A stretch of DNA of 64,000 nucleotides from Cladorrhinum sp. PSN259 (GCA_033725935.1 MU867068.1:248001-312000), one strand, 5' to 3'; positions 1 to 11,500 are shown, numbered from the stretch's first letter. Made by a program: numbers and translations. The notes: generated by a model from the letters alone, not told the origin.

Positions 1-553
1 TTGGCCCTAGCGGCCAGGTGGGGCATTTCCCACAATAAACCCTTTTTGGGCTGAAAGCGCTCTATTCCTAGTCGCCAACTGTATGTAACGCAGTGTTTGT
101 CGCAGATCCGAAGCTACTCGCGCAGTAAGAGGAAGATTGATGGGCTGGCTTTTTGAGCTTAATGAGATAGCATTATTGCATCCCCGAAACTTTGCAAATT
201 TCACTACCACCGTGACCCGTGAGTCGTGGATTGATTGCTGACGGCGACGAGTTCCGTATCGTGCGGGACAGGATATAATGTAGATAAATACCAGTTGATC
301 TAAGGACGAATCGTACCAGGTGTTGGCAAGTGCCTTGAGTGGTTGTCGTGAGAGGCTTGGATTGATTTCCAAGACTTTGCAGGATGAGGAGGTGGTGGTG
401 GTGGCTCATTAGGGATGGTGATAGCGGGTGAAAACTAGATTGGAATTTGTTTAGGGATAAATTTATTCAGATACTAAATGGGACTATGAAGTTATGCTTT
501 ACAGTTGATGCAAGTTTATTTTGGCTTGTTCTGCTGTCAACCTCATATTTACC
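1..553. other. Edge region, no supported gene
   Basis: I see no convincing gene here. The longest open stretch, on the minus strand up to about position 372, would need a TTG start and has no recognisable motif. A second minus-strand frame opens with an ATG at 409 and a short His run but is otherwise featureless. The segment may contain the 3' end of the small gene at 554-836. Confidence 0.4.
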
Positions 554-836
554 CTAGCAACCGTTTTGTTTACTTCCCCTGAAGCCATACCTCCATATCT
601 CGAGAACCTTCGGGGCTAGTGTGGACAGAGTTTCAGCAAAAAACTGCAAAATTGATTTGAGCTCTCTTGATTTGCTTTATTGAAGTGATTCTCTGCACCT
701 GACTTTGATTACCTTCATACTCCCTTAACCCTCGCCAAGAAAACACCAGTCTCTCGTCATCATTAGTGTTTAAAACAGCCAGATAAATAAATCTATCCGG
801 AGGCACGTCGTGTTGTTGTGGTTGTTGATTACTCAT
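554..836 (-). CDS. Small two-exon protein, 77 aa, unknown
   Basis: Hand-built model: exon 1 is 836-713, the intron 712-664 (49 nt, GTAATC...AAGAG), exon 2 663-554. Splicing gives 234 nt, a complete 77-residue protein. Unspliced, the frame stops at 633 after 67 codons. The N-terminus is Gln-rich (MSNQQPQQHD). The middle reads VPPDRFIYLAVLNTNDDERL, and the second exon gives an amphipathic, probably helical tail (LKSILQFFAETLSTLAPKVL) ending in basic residues. There is no signal peptide, membrane span or cysteine pattern, and I do not recognise the family. The main doubts are the short intron, the choice among adjacent AG acceptors and the small size. The steady hydrophobic pattern across the junction is the reason for calling it. 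Confidence 0.4.
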
Positions 837-1404
837 TTCACCTTCCCGCCTCCTCCTTGACCTCCTCTCAGTTACTAGCTTTTAGTAATCTTGATGCCTA
901 TCTTACCTCTGTTTACTCTGCTGACGAAACAATCCCCAGACAGTAATCTTGGCGGCGAGGCACAAAGAAGGTTGATGCCGAGACACGGCTGTGGCACAGG
1001 TTGGCGATGTTCAGGTACTGCTCAGACTTTAAAACTAAGCTTAAAGCCAGTCAGCACTTGTCATCATGATGATAACTATAGCGAGACCGCAAAAAAAGAC
1101 AAAAGACAAGGAGCTTATACGAGAGGTGTTACCTGAATAGCTACACCTACATGTAGTTGTCTCAGCTTGGCCTAGACCTCAACCACCGTGATCTATTTTG
1201 AGTTTCTGGGAGAGGGGGGTCTTTACGAGATCGTGGCAATCAATATCTATATAACATCAAGAGAATTTCCAGTTGCTTCCAATCCAAAATATCTCAGCAC
1301 ACAATTAAACAAGTTATCAAACTCTCCAGCCTCAAACCAGCATCTTCAAAACTCTCAATCTCCAGAAACTCAAGTACCAAACCTCAAAAGCAAAAACCGT
1401 CAAA
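837..1404. other. Divergent upstream region
   Basis: Lies between the small minus-strand gene and the plus-strand gene at 1405. It holds a TATA-like element (listed separately) and, from about 1290, a C/A-rich leader typical of fungal 5' untranslated regions. No coding region is supported. Confidence 0.5.
1248..1254 (+). promoter_or_regulatory. TATA-like box TATATAA
   Basis: TATATAA lies about 150 bp before the ATG at 1405 and is followed by a CT/CA-rich leader, a normal spacing for a fungal core promoter. Seen directly; use in vivo is inference. Confidence 0.45.
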
Positions 1405-2202
1405 ATGGCCACTACTCCCCTCCTAGCCCTCACGGTCCAAAGCCGCCCCGAAACAGACAACAAGCGCCTTCGAAACCTGACAGTCGACAACTTTACGTCC
1501 GAATGGTCAGTCGGGCACGACCAAGCCTTCCAGTTCTCCGTCAAGCTTTTCGTGCAAATAGCCACTGAAAAGCGCACTGCCCAGAGCGTTGCCCGCTCCG
1601 ACTTGGCAGACCCCGGAAACCTCGTCGGCCTGGTCCAGACCCTCGTCTCCTCAACCCGCGTAGCAACCTACGAGGGAGGCGGAACCCTTACCATCACGCC
1701 CAGCCAGCACCTGCCCTGCCTGGACGCAGATAGCACCACGGCCCCCTGGTACAACAGCCTCCCCGGCGTCAAGACCGTCCTGCCCACCCCGGGCTCCAGG
1801 GGAACCACTTTGGAGCTTGCGGTGTCTATGGATGACAATCCCAGCTGGAACCTCCCCACCGAGTTGGTGGTCACCGTCCCGCCCAAGTCCAAGGGTGATA
1901 AAGCAAAACTTGAGAGGAGACACGTGACGCAGGTCGTTACCGAAGAGAAGTTCCTGCTCAGTCTTTACAATCGGACGCAGAACAAGATCATCGCGCAGTG
2001 GACTTGGTCGTATAGCAATGTCGTCCAGGCTACTGCGGCGGATAGGTGGAGGCCGAAGGTCGTCAGGACTGATTCGTCGTTTGCGATCAAGCGGAGCGCT
2101 AGCAGTATCGTGCAGGTGCCGCTTGCCGGGCCTGTCGCTGGTGAGAATGGGTCGAGGAGGTTGTCCCCGGGATATAGCTATATCCCTGGGTCGGGCTGGT
2201 AG
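1405..2202 (+). CDS. Uncharacterised 265-aa protein
   Basis: Single-exon ORF from an ATG in good context (caaaATGGcc) to TAG, 265 residues. The N-terminus (MATTPLLALTVQSRPETDNK) has no typical signal peptide and no membrane span follows. The middle alternates hydrophobic and polar residues (TLELAVSMDD, ELVVTVPPKS, KFLLSLYNRT), suggesting a beta-rich soluble fold. A TWSYSNVVQ stretch sits near residue 200. The C-terminus ends YSYIPGSGW. I recognise no domain or catalytic motif. The coding strand is C-ending at wobble positions in the first half, like other genes here, which supports a real gene. The codons encoding the C-terminus contain an 18-bp perfect palindrome (see findings). Long antisense frames over it look like shadows. 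Confidence 0.75.
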   Translation: MATTPLLALTVQSRPETDNKRLRNLTVDNFTSEWSVGHDQAFQFSVKLFVQIATEKRTAQSVARSDLADPGNLVGLVQTLVSSTRVATYEGGGTLTITPSQHLPCLDADSTTAPWYNSLPGVKTVLPTPGSRGTTLELAVSMDDNPSWNLPTELVVTVPPKSKGDKAKLERRHVTQVVTEEKFLLSLYNRTQNKIIAQWTWSYSNVVQATAADRWRPKVVRTDSSFAIKRSASSIVQVPLAGPVAGENGSRRLSPGYSYIPGSGW

Positions 2203-3290
2203 AGGTTGGGTTGGCTGTGATGATGATTGCTTGCAAGTGGGATTTTTTGAGGAGGACCAGAATGAGGACATGGTTATGGGTTTAAAGTATCTGGGATACG
2301 GTTATTCGTTTATAGACTTTCGCATTTTAAGAGAAACATAAAAAGCAAAAAGCAAAAAAAAGATTCATATTTTTTTCTGGGAAAATCTTTTGGAATGATG
2401 AAAACTTGACCAACTTCTTTATTGACTGCTTCCAGTTTGATCTTGTATGAATTTGGTCACAAAATCCCATACTTGACTCCTTTCAATTATTTCAATGCCT
2501 ATATCTCGAACTGGTACTGTACCTTTTTCTATCGTTACCTCGCGCAATCAAAAACACAAATAACAAACAAAAATCAACAGTTGAACAAAATAAAAATAAA
2601 ATAAAACGATAGATATAACAACTTACCAAGTTGTAACTTTTTCTAGAAAAAAACTTAATATATTATGTCTCGTTGTAATGAAAAATAGGGGTAAATGCCA
2701 AGACTCTGTGATAAAGTCAAAATGGATCCAAACAAAAGGGGGAAAAAATGGAGACTCTCTACCAAAAATATACATAGATATATAACACTAGAGATTTCCT
2801 AGTAGTAACCTACCTAAATATTATTCTAGCCTTTCGTAGCTTATTACCTAGAGTAATAACGATAATTTAGTATTAATAAGTTATTTCCGTTATTAAACCT
2901 CCCGACTATCATTCCCCCCAGGCTCAAAACCACTACACTACCAAAAGTAGAACGTTATGCAACCAGGCAGCTGCACCGTAAGCCATTCGCTATCCTGGCA
3001 GAACGGTACGGTGACATTAGCCGTCCATGACATCTGTTATATTTGCTTTGTCAAGTTAATAGCCTCCTGATGAAGTTTTGTTTACCGATCGTATATGTTA
3101 TATGATGACATATTCCCTTTAAATTGTTGCCATGAACCACGCGTTATGTTAAGAGACAAGCAAAATCTGAGTTATTCGATACTTTATGATTAATGGCTGA
3201 GAGTAAATTTTCTCAACTGTAATAGAAGACCTCTCTGTATCGGGATCTCTCGAGGTTAATAAGAAACCCATTATATTTAAATCCCCTACA
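2203..3290. other. AT-rich intergenic block
   Basis: After the gene end the DNA becomes strongly AT-rich, especially 2340-3290, with many TpA steps (for example around 2820-2900) and short A/T runs. No coding frame is supported. The composition resembles the product of repeat-induced point mutation (RIP) of an old repeat, but no transposon motif survives that I can read. The block ends sharply near 3290, where GC-rich DNA begins. Confidence 0.5.
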
Positions 3291-3644
3291 ATGAGACGAC
3301 CCGGCGGCAGCTCCTTCGGCCGGTGCCCTGGACCCGACCCTTGGGTTTACCTATTCGGGTCCTTGCTGATTGGTTCTTTAGGGCCCGGTTCTGATTGGCT
3401 CCCATGTGCCATCTTGTGTGGCCTAGTTCAGGTCAGAAGCGCCCCCGCAGTTCATCGTACGACTTCTTCCCATCACCCTCGTCAGCTGCATCATCCCACC
3501 AGATCAATTAGCTGTGGCATGATCGTTGCTAATCGCGGTGAAGTCGCACCTAGATTCACTTCCGGGCTTCAATCTTAATTCCCCGACTGCGCATCAACTC
3601 CAACCCAGGCTTCTGGGGAAATCTGGCAGGGGCGTTTACCAACG
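3291..3644 (+). other. GC-rich upstream region of the STAND gene
   Basis: A GC-rich segment starts abruptly after the AT-rich block and leads into the ATG at 3645. It contains two CTGATTGG motifs (listed separately) and no supported coding frame. It is probably the promoter and leader of the STAND gene. Confidence 0.45.
3366..3398 (+). promoter_or_regulatory. Two CCAAT boxes (ATTGG on + strand)
   Basis: CTGATTGG occurs at 3366-3373 and again at 3391-3398, a 25-bp spacing. ATTGG is the reverse complement of CCAAT, the core bound by the fungal HAP/CBC complex. The pair lies about 250-280 bp before the STAND start. Motif seen directly; function inferred. Confidence 0.35.
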
Positions 3645-6600
3645 ATGGATCCGTTCAGTTTGATAGGTCTGGTCGCCAGCATCCTCACTTTTGTGGACTT
3701 TGCCCACAAGGTGCTTGCTGAGTGCAAGAGGCTGAATGGGCTCGCAAGCGACGCCACGATAGGGAATGGGGACATCGAATCTCTCACAACCAATCTCCAA
3801 GCCCTATCACTGGATCTCAAGCCAGGGAAGCCAGAATCAGCCATGAATGCCAACGAGTTTCGGCTTAACAGTTTGGCGAAAGATTGTCAGGCCATTTCAG
3901 CGGACCTACTGCTCCTCCTTGACGGTTTGAAACCGAAGAACCCGAAATCCACAACCCAGATCGTTCGCGCTGCTTGGCGTGCCGTTCGTAAGAAGAACGA
4001 GGTCGACAACCTTGCAGAAAGGCTCAAGAAATGCCAGCAGCTACTTCACCTTCAACTCTCTCAGGTGACAAGGTCTGTTTCTTGGGCGGGAGGGTACTGG
4101 GACCAAGAATCGTTATGCTTACTTGCCTTAGACTCGAAGTACACGATCGGCTCGATGCCATACAGCACTCTCAAACGTGCGAAGAAGAGGAAATACGTTC
4201 CCTCAGCCGACATATTGAAGTTCTAGGCGAGAGGATCAAAACATTGGATATCCATGAAGGTCTTCTCCGCGACGTGCAGTCACTTCTCGCGCAATCTCAA
4301 GAAGCTCTGTGTAGAGGGTTGCAGGCCGCCATCTTAGCGGGCTTGGTGTTCGAAAAGATGTATGACCGAGTCGAAAATATCGAAAAGGCGTATGAATCTA
4401 CGTTTGACTGGCTGCTGAAGGAATCAGCTCTGTCCGAGGAGAGCCTGCGACGCAGCGACAACAGCGAGCAAGAGCTACTTCGAATAGCCCGAGAAAATGA
4501 TAGACTGCGACATGATGCCCGAGACCTCTTTGTTTCGTGGCTTTCGAAGGACTCTGGCATTTTTCACATTTCCGGAAAACCAGGATGCGGTAAATCCACG
4601 CTCATGAAATATATCTCTACGAATCCGCGGACCCAAGAGCTCTTGAAGGTGTGGGCCGGGCCTACGAAGAAGCTGGTCCATGTGAAGTTCTTTTTTTGGC
4701 GTCACGGCAGTGAATACCAAAGGTCATTCAAGGGCTTGCTTAGATCGCTTCTCTATTCGATCCTCGACCAGTGCCCAAACCTCATCGAGACGACGTTTCC
4801 CACGCAGTGGCAGAGGGCTCGGCTCGGATTACCGCTTCAGTTCGAGCAATCCGACATCAAGGAGGCTTTTGATAATCTTGTCGGTAAAAAGGAAGTCTAC
4901 GCGAACCATCGGTTCGCCATTTTCATCGATGGGCTAGATGAGTTCCAGGGCAGGGAAGACGCGCTTGTACAGGCACTCCTGACCTGGGTTAAGCTGAGCC
5001 AGGATTCCACCAAGATCTGTGTCTCCAGCAGAGAGCTTCCTATCTTCCAAGAACGCTTCTCTGCCTTTCCAAAGTTGCGACTGCACGAGCTCACGCAGTC
5101 GGATATTCTTCATTTCGTTCGAGAAGTCCTGGACCGCAACGAGGACGTTAGAGCCATGCGTGATGTCCCCAGTTTCACTGATGATATCACTGAACTCGGG
5201 AATCTCATCGCGGTAAAAGCGGAAGGGGTATTTCTGTGGGTGGCACTGGTTCTCAAGGAGGTTGAAGATGGTCTTGTTTCTGGCGACCGTGTCGAAGACC
5301 TGGCAAAGAAGATCGATTTCCTTCCCAGCGAACTCGAACGTCTTTTTGATTTCATCATCAAGTCGATCACCGATGCTCATCCAGTTAACCACCGTCGGGC
5401 ATTCACCATACTTCACCTTGCCCTTCTTCGACATAGAGCGAAGGATCGCGCTCCGAGGTTGCTAGAACTATCTTTCCTCGACGAATTCGAGAACGACAAA
5501 GACTTTTCTCGCTCGATTACAAAGCCTGATTCCCCGGAGAGTATTGAGTGCCGTCTGAAGCGCTACCAAAAGCAAATCGATGCCAGCTGCCGCGGCCTGG
5601 TTACTGTAGTTTCATCAGAGAGGACTGCAGGCTCGGCATTTGGTCACTACTTCAAAGATCAAGTCGCTTTCACTCACAGGGCGTTGGTAGAATTTCTTCT
5701 GAGGCGGAAAACTTGGCATATTATCTCAGAGGCAGTTGGCAGATTCAACGCCTTTCAATTCCGCTGCCAGACCACCATCGCCGAGCTACAGACATGTGCG
5801 ACCGGACTGCCGAGGCTTGGCGGTAATTGGACCAGGGGAGTTCAAGCCAGATTTAATAGCGAGCTTCTCCAACTTCTCCGGGACTACTATGACCTAGGGG
5901 AAACAGATTCATCTCCTTCGTATCTACTCACCGCACTTCAAAGACTCCGAACTTTCACTATGACTGAAGCGGGGTTAGAGGCGAAGGCTGAAGAGGCGAT
6001 TTCGATCCCATATGAATGGACAAACGGTCTTGTGACTTATTACTGCAACAAAATGCTTACTCTGCACGTTACTGGTAATCTTATCAAGCGAGGTGCTCAA
6101 GCGGGATTACAGGAGTTCCTCCTCTCCAGCGCAGACAACAGTCCATTAGACATCAACGACCAATTCCATTGTCTCCTAGTCGATCACATACGGGACGAGG
6201 CCTCGAGACGCGATTCACCAGGACCGATATGTGTACCTCCTGGTAGGCGACTCAGATTTTTCCGGTATTGTCTGGACCATGGCTTATCACCAGAAACCCC
6301 GGCGTGTTTAGACTTCGGAGACCTGGAAGGCTTGGCCGTACCGACCATCTGGCATCTCTTGCTTTGGTACAGTGTTATCGCGGTTTCGCTAGACCACTCA
6401 CCCGCGCTGCTGTTCTCGATTTTCCTCGCGAATGGCGCAAATCCACACTTCTGGCTGAGCTTCGACCCGTCTCATGGCATTGAACGGTTCCACGGCATGG
6501 TTGCTGTTATGGGGCACTACGGCCTTGAGAAACACGTCGCGTTTTCGCCCATCTTTGTTCCCGCTAGGCCGAGTCCGGTTTTGGACCTGGCGCGACAAAA

Positions 6601-6916
6601 GAACTGGTTGGTATCCCTTAAGGACCTTGTTGAACTCTGGACTCCTCGCGACGCCGATAAAGTCAGGAAGCTGATTGACATGAACGCCAACGATTGTGGG
6701 CGAAGTGTCGATCAACTACAAAACGTCAAGATTGAGTTTGGATTGGATGCCGACACTTGGCCGGTGTTGGATGTCAATGAGGAGATCCCCCAGCCACTCT
6801 TCCCATCTTGGGATGGCACTACAAAACGCTTAGACAAAAAGCTACTTGGTTCCAACGGGCAACTTCTAGTAAGCCTATCAGAATTACCGGCGACTACGTT
6901 CATGTCTAGGTCCTAG
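3645..6916 (+). CDS. STAND NTPase with NACHT domain, 1070 aa
   Basis: Exon 1 is 3645-4072, the intron 4073-4131 (59 nt, AAG|GTCTGT...CCTTAG, branch-like gcttac), exon 2 4132-6916. The junction restores one frame of 1071 codons. Residues 1-30 (MDPFSLIGLVASILTFVDFA) match the helical N-terminal domain found on many fungal NACHT/ankyrin proteins. A coiled region follows to about residue 250. Walker A is GKPGCGKST near residue 291 and Walker B is FAIFIDGLDE near 404-413, with KICVSSRELP about 30 residues later, as in NACHT/STAND ATPases. No WD40, ankyrin or TPR array is visible in the roughly 500-residue C-terminal half, so the sensor part is unidentified or lost. Fungal STANDs act as NLR-like switches in allorecognition and defence; this role is inferred from family and from the adjacent HET relic. 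Confidence 0.85.
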
Positions 6917-7071
6917 GTGTTGTAGGCAAGCAGAAGCCGCCGACGGGCTACATTATTGAGTGGATGAACGCCTGTTGTGTCAACAGAACGAAGAGCGCCG
7001 ACGTACAGAAACCAATCAGTTCCATGTTTAAGATGTACGCGGAGACGCAACGCTGCCGTGTTTACCTGTAG
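6913..7071 (+). pseudogene. HET-domain relic
   Basis: A 52-codon open stretch in a different frame from the STAND gene starts at its stop codon and ends at TAG (7069-7071). It reads in part WMNACCVNRTKSADVQ, then ISSMFKMYAETQRCRVYL. This matches the core of the fungal heterokaryon-incompatibility (HET) domain, in which W-x-DTCCIDK-x-SAEL-x-x-x-I-x-SMF-x-WY-x-x-A-x-x-CYVYL is typical. Both aspartates of DTCCID are Asn here, the flanking HET motifs are missing and no start codon fits, so it is a decayed fragment. The Asp-to-Asn changes need only G-to-A transitions, as RIP produces (inference). HET and NACHT domains often occur in one protein; here they are neighbours in two frames. Confidence 0.65.
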
Positions 7072-8562
7072 GTGGTGCGATACTCCCGTCGGCGCTATGT
7101 ACACGATTATATGGGTACGGGACTGGCCAACCATGAGCAAATTTGGCATTCCGGTACCGCCGGCAAGCTTCCACGCCAAACAGAACGGACGCCGCAGCGC
7201 CTTATGTCAAGACTTCGCAGCTATACACACACATCTATAGTTGGTAAGCTTCTCCTCTCATATATCGGCACCAGCCCAAATCCGCAACGGAGTCAATGAC
7301 TGATCAATAGCACACACCGAGATCGTTTGACCTTGAGCCTAACACAGCTTGTAAGTGAAGAAGGCGGCTTTGGACGGCTACGTGAAAACAGACCAATATG
7401 AAATCTCGCTGCAAACAAGGCCCCAGCTAGGGGAACCTGTTCCAAAGTAGGTGTTGCCATTGGTTCTGACATATATATTAACGATCTTGATTTTTTTCAT
7501 TTTTTTTTTTCAGGCTCTCTTAAACCCCTCGCAAGACTGTTTGAACTCTAGGGGAGGCTCGAGGAAGCACAACGGGCAGATCTCTGATAAATTCCTAGTG
7601 CCGCGCGCAGCAACGTTTTTGCTTTCTCTCTTTCTTCATTCATCATTCTGCTCTGAAAAGATCTTGGTAGATAGTGCCCAATTGTAACACCATTTTGCCA
7701 GCTCTCTTCCTAGTGATAAGCAAGTTTGTAACCGTATTCATGGATGTCCGGCCTGACGCGGCCGCAGATGATTCACGTTTTCCAGGGGGGCGGTGCGGTA
7801 AAGCTGTGGGAATGCCTGAGGAGTGGCCCCGATTGGCTCCCAAGCTTTATCTAGGGCAGAGCGGACGGGATGCCGAGTTTTGTTGGAGGTATGGTCGTAT
7901 GTGATGTGATATTTTCTTCGCTGAGAGCGGGTTATGTGGGAATTGCCTCCTGGATATTCCGTGTTGTAATTGTTGTTGTTCGTGGTGCAATACAAAGGCA
8001 GCCAGCCGGGTGATTTCATATACCTTACCTTACATAGGTTATATACGCCGTTTTATATCTCACTCATCTCTCACAGACTGGTCACCAGACAGGGACTCCA
8101 AACTCATTCAGTTGAATGATCAAAATGAAGTAGGTAGTAGTCTACCAGTTATTATTACGTTTGCATTTCCAATTCATGCGTCTTCAAATATTGAATGGGA
8201 GTAATCAACAATACACCAAAAGTACAGTATTGAACAAAAACAAAAGCAATAAACTGTTCCCAAAAAAAAAAGACATCATCATTACACCGTTTCCTTATGA
8301 CACCACTTAGGTTCCTGGTCGGAAGCACCCCGTCACAAACTCCTTGAAAAATAAAAACTCCCAGTATCCCTTTCCCATGCTCGCCAAACAGACCAGCCAT
8401 AAGCCATAAATAACAAATCCAGTGAGTTTCGCTTGCGTTGATCATCATGCCCAGACCTCGCCCTTTCCTTTCCTTCCATAAGAACCCAACACCGCCAATC
8501 CTTTAAAAAAGCAATCATTAATAAAAACAGCATAAAAAACTCCCATCCTAGCTCATAAAACC
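7072..8562. other. Decayed and non-coding region between convergent genes
   Basis: After the HET fragment, short coding-like pieces persist in shifting frames (for instance 7355-7450). Intron-like signals also occur: GTAAGC at 7244 with an AG at 7310 and a TGACTGAT branch, and a long T tract ending in CAG at 7513. They do not assemble into one protein and may be more of the relic. From about 7600 to 8560 I see only AT-rich DNA with homopolymers, probably including the 3' untranslated region of the minus-strand cdc11-type gene. Confidence 0.4.
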
Positions 8563-11500
8563 TCAAGCAAAACTATTCTCAGCCTCCCACCGCCCACTAT
8601 CATCCCCTTTCCTAGTAGTAGTCTCACCAACAACCTGAACCAGGCCCCGCTCAACCAACCCCTTCCAAGCCTCCTCGTCCTTAATCTTCCCACCATTCGC
8701 ACTCACAAACTCCAACCCGTCCAGCATTTTTACCCTCCTGCACTTCCTCCCAATCAAATACTCATACAACCGTCTCTTCATCCTCGTGTCCATGTCCAAA
8801 CGGCCACAGTAAGCCGTATCCCTCTTCTCATCCTGCTCAGGCAGGCTGAACCTCTCCTCCCCGCCTTCGCCGTCTTCCAACTCTCCGTTACGCTTCACAA
8901 TAATCTGAATAGGCGCATAAAACCCCTGCGTAACAGGATTATCCCTCATATCCGCCACCGTCAAGTACTGGAACCTTTCCAAAGTCGCGACGAGTATCGC
9001 AGGGTCTGATATCCGATTACCCGATGCGAAAAGTCGCTTGAGACGGGGGATGTATCGCAGCGGCGCGAGGGATGTCAGTGCGTTGAGGTTAAGATTCAAT
9101 ACGCGGAGGTTGGGCATGAGCAGCCCAAAGTCGTCCGGGAGGCAAGATAATCCGCAGTTGGCCAACTCAAGAAGCTGAAGGTTGAGGAAATCAACCGTTG
9201 GAGTGAACTTCTGGAGGAGGTTGCCCGATAAGAACAACTTGCGGACTTCGTATACGCGGGAGAAGAGGTACTCCATATCCAGCGGGGAAGACCCGTGCTG
9301 TTCACGGAGGGAGAGGCTGTCGATGCGACGGGCGCGAGAGAAGCCCGAAATCTGAACAAGACAGTTCCTGTCTGCGTGGAGGAGGCGAAGGTGCGGAAGT
9401 TTCTTGACGTCCAGGGTGCTGAGCCTGTTGTTATCGAGGCGGAGATAGCGCAAGGAGAGCATTGGCTCATCCGAGTCGACGGAAAAGGTTTCGAGCTCGT
9501 TGTCATCCAGGTTCAGTGAGCTCAAAGAGGTCAGCTGCTCGAGGTTGGCAATTCGCCTGATGTAGTTGCCCTTGAGATCAAGCTCGGTCAACTGCTCCAT
9601 GTTGCTGCCGTGGAAATCTAATTCCTCGATGGCATTGCCTCTTGCCCGGAGGCTCTGCAGCCCCTTGTGACACTTAATCCCGTCAAGGCTCGTAAGTTTG
9701 TTATTGTCGATTTTAAGTGTGCGCAAGTGAACAAGGTTCCTAAAAGCCGCCAGGCTGGTCAGCTCGTTGTTGGAGATGTCGACATATTGCAGATTCATGA
9801 GGTGTGACCAGGCCGTGAGGCTGGAGAGCTGATTGTTGGTCATCCTGAGATGCAGCACTGTTGACGGAATGCCGCTGAGATTTCGGATGTTGTTGTTGGA
9901 CACGTCCAAGCTCTCAAGTTGTCCGCAAAAGTCTGCCAGAGTATGCAAACTGCCTAGACGCTTGTCACGCAGCTCCAGCTCGCGCATATTCTCCCAATAA
10001 GGCTCAAACGGTTCGATCTCGGCAATTCTATTGACAAGCTCGCGGGTGCTCATGGTCATGACACGCTTGGAATGATCTCCCGTGACCAAGTGATGTGAGC
10101 CGACGATATAGCTAGCTTCCAGTGGTAGAGACTCTTCTCCATGATGCATAGTGAACTCCGACAGGGGACTAAGAGAGAAGGTTCCAACATATTGGCTGAT
10201 TATGGGAGCGCCGTCGCGACCAAGAATTGGACATGCCTGTGGGCGTCCTGGAGTCGCAACTAAAAAGCTCAGGCTGTTTTGCTGCCCACCATCGGCCTCC
10301 TGGGTAACGACGCTGTTGTCGGGCAAGATGCTCAATTCCATACCAGAAGCAGCTTCCCGTGCTTGCGCTTGGTCCTGCCCAGACTCCTCGTCGTGCTCAT
10401 CAATTCTGGACACAGGTCGAGCCATAAAAGTCCGTCCCCTAACAGAGAGGTGTCGGGCAGGTCCTCGTGAGCCGCTGCGTGATCTCGAAGTCCGTCTCTT
10501 TGTCGTCGCTTGCACAGATACTATTCTTCGCCCTCTAAACGAGTCCTGAACAACCTCCTCCGCGACCTGGTGAAGAATGCTAGACTCCTCCCATTCGACC
10601 TCCTCCTCGTAGTCCTCCTCGACACCCAGGTCATGAATAACTTCCGCGATTGGAGATGAGAAGCTGATTGTAAGGCGCCTAGGCCCCTTCCCGCGATCTT
10701 CGTTGATCCGGATCTCTTCATCGACTGTGTCGCCATCTGATGGTGGGGTTATTTTGATCTGAGAAGGTATGGTCAGACGCTGCGCGCGGTTAGGCTGCCC
10801 AGCATTTGCTGAAGACGGCCTCCGAAGAGCCTTCAATTCCGGCGCTCTTGTCGGGCTGGGTGGCGTACTAGTCCGCGGAAATCTGTCCTTTGGGGCAGGT
10901 TCCTTGCCGCCTGTCATGAGAGCCAGGTTCTGCATCTCCATAGTAATGTCAACCGACAAGTCGGGAATGCCAGCAAAAGGGTCATCTTCGCTTGCTTCCG
11001 ACGGTAGGAAGTTTCCGTTTGACCTGGAATTTGCCCTCGATCTCCTGACTTCTGGTGACCCCCTTTTCTTAACCCACATATTTCGCTTCCTATCCAACAC
11101 CATATTCCCTACGCGGTCCGGAATCAGGTGCAAGACACTTTCCGGAGCGATGGTCTTTCGTGCATCAGACCCTCTGGAAGACCCTCTGGAGGAGGTTGTG
11201 GGGATCGAAGACATAGTAGAGGGGCCACTAGACCCTTGAGAATGCGCATTATCGGTAAAGTCGTCATTAGGATGCTCTTGCCAGTCAGGATTCCTAGATA
11301 TGCGCAAATTTGGAGGGTCGCTGATAACTTCCTCCTCGTCGACATCGACCTTGACCTCAGGTTCAGATTCGCGCGTTCCAGTAGTACCCCATGTGCTTGG
11401 TTCTTCGTCATGATCCCAACCGTGCTGTTGAGCTGCACGAAAAGCATCTTGAGCAAGCTTCGCAGAGCGCACCGAATCGCCGATGATGTCGCCCATGTCA

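Noticed and set aside
7..372. 121-codon minus-strand ORF
   Set aside because: Needs a TTG start and shows no motif; upstream codons do not join a better exon.
1651..2271. 206-codon minus-strand ORF over the gene at 1405
   Set aside because: Arg/Pro-rich shadow of a C-ending plus-strand gene, without start context or domain.
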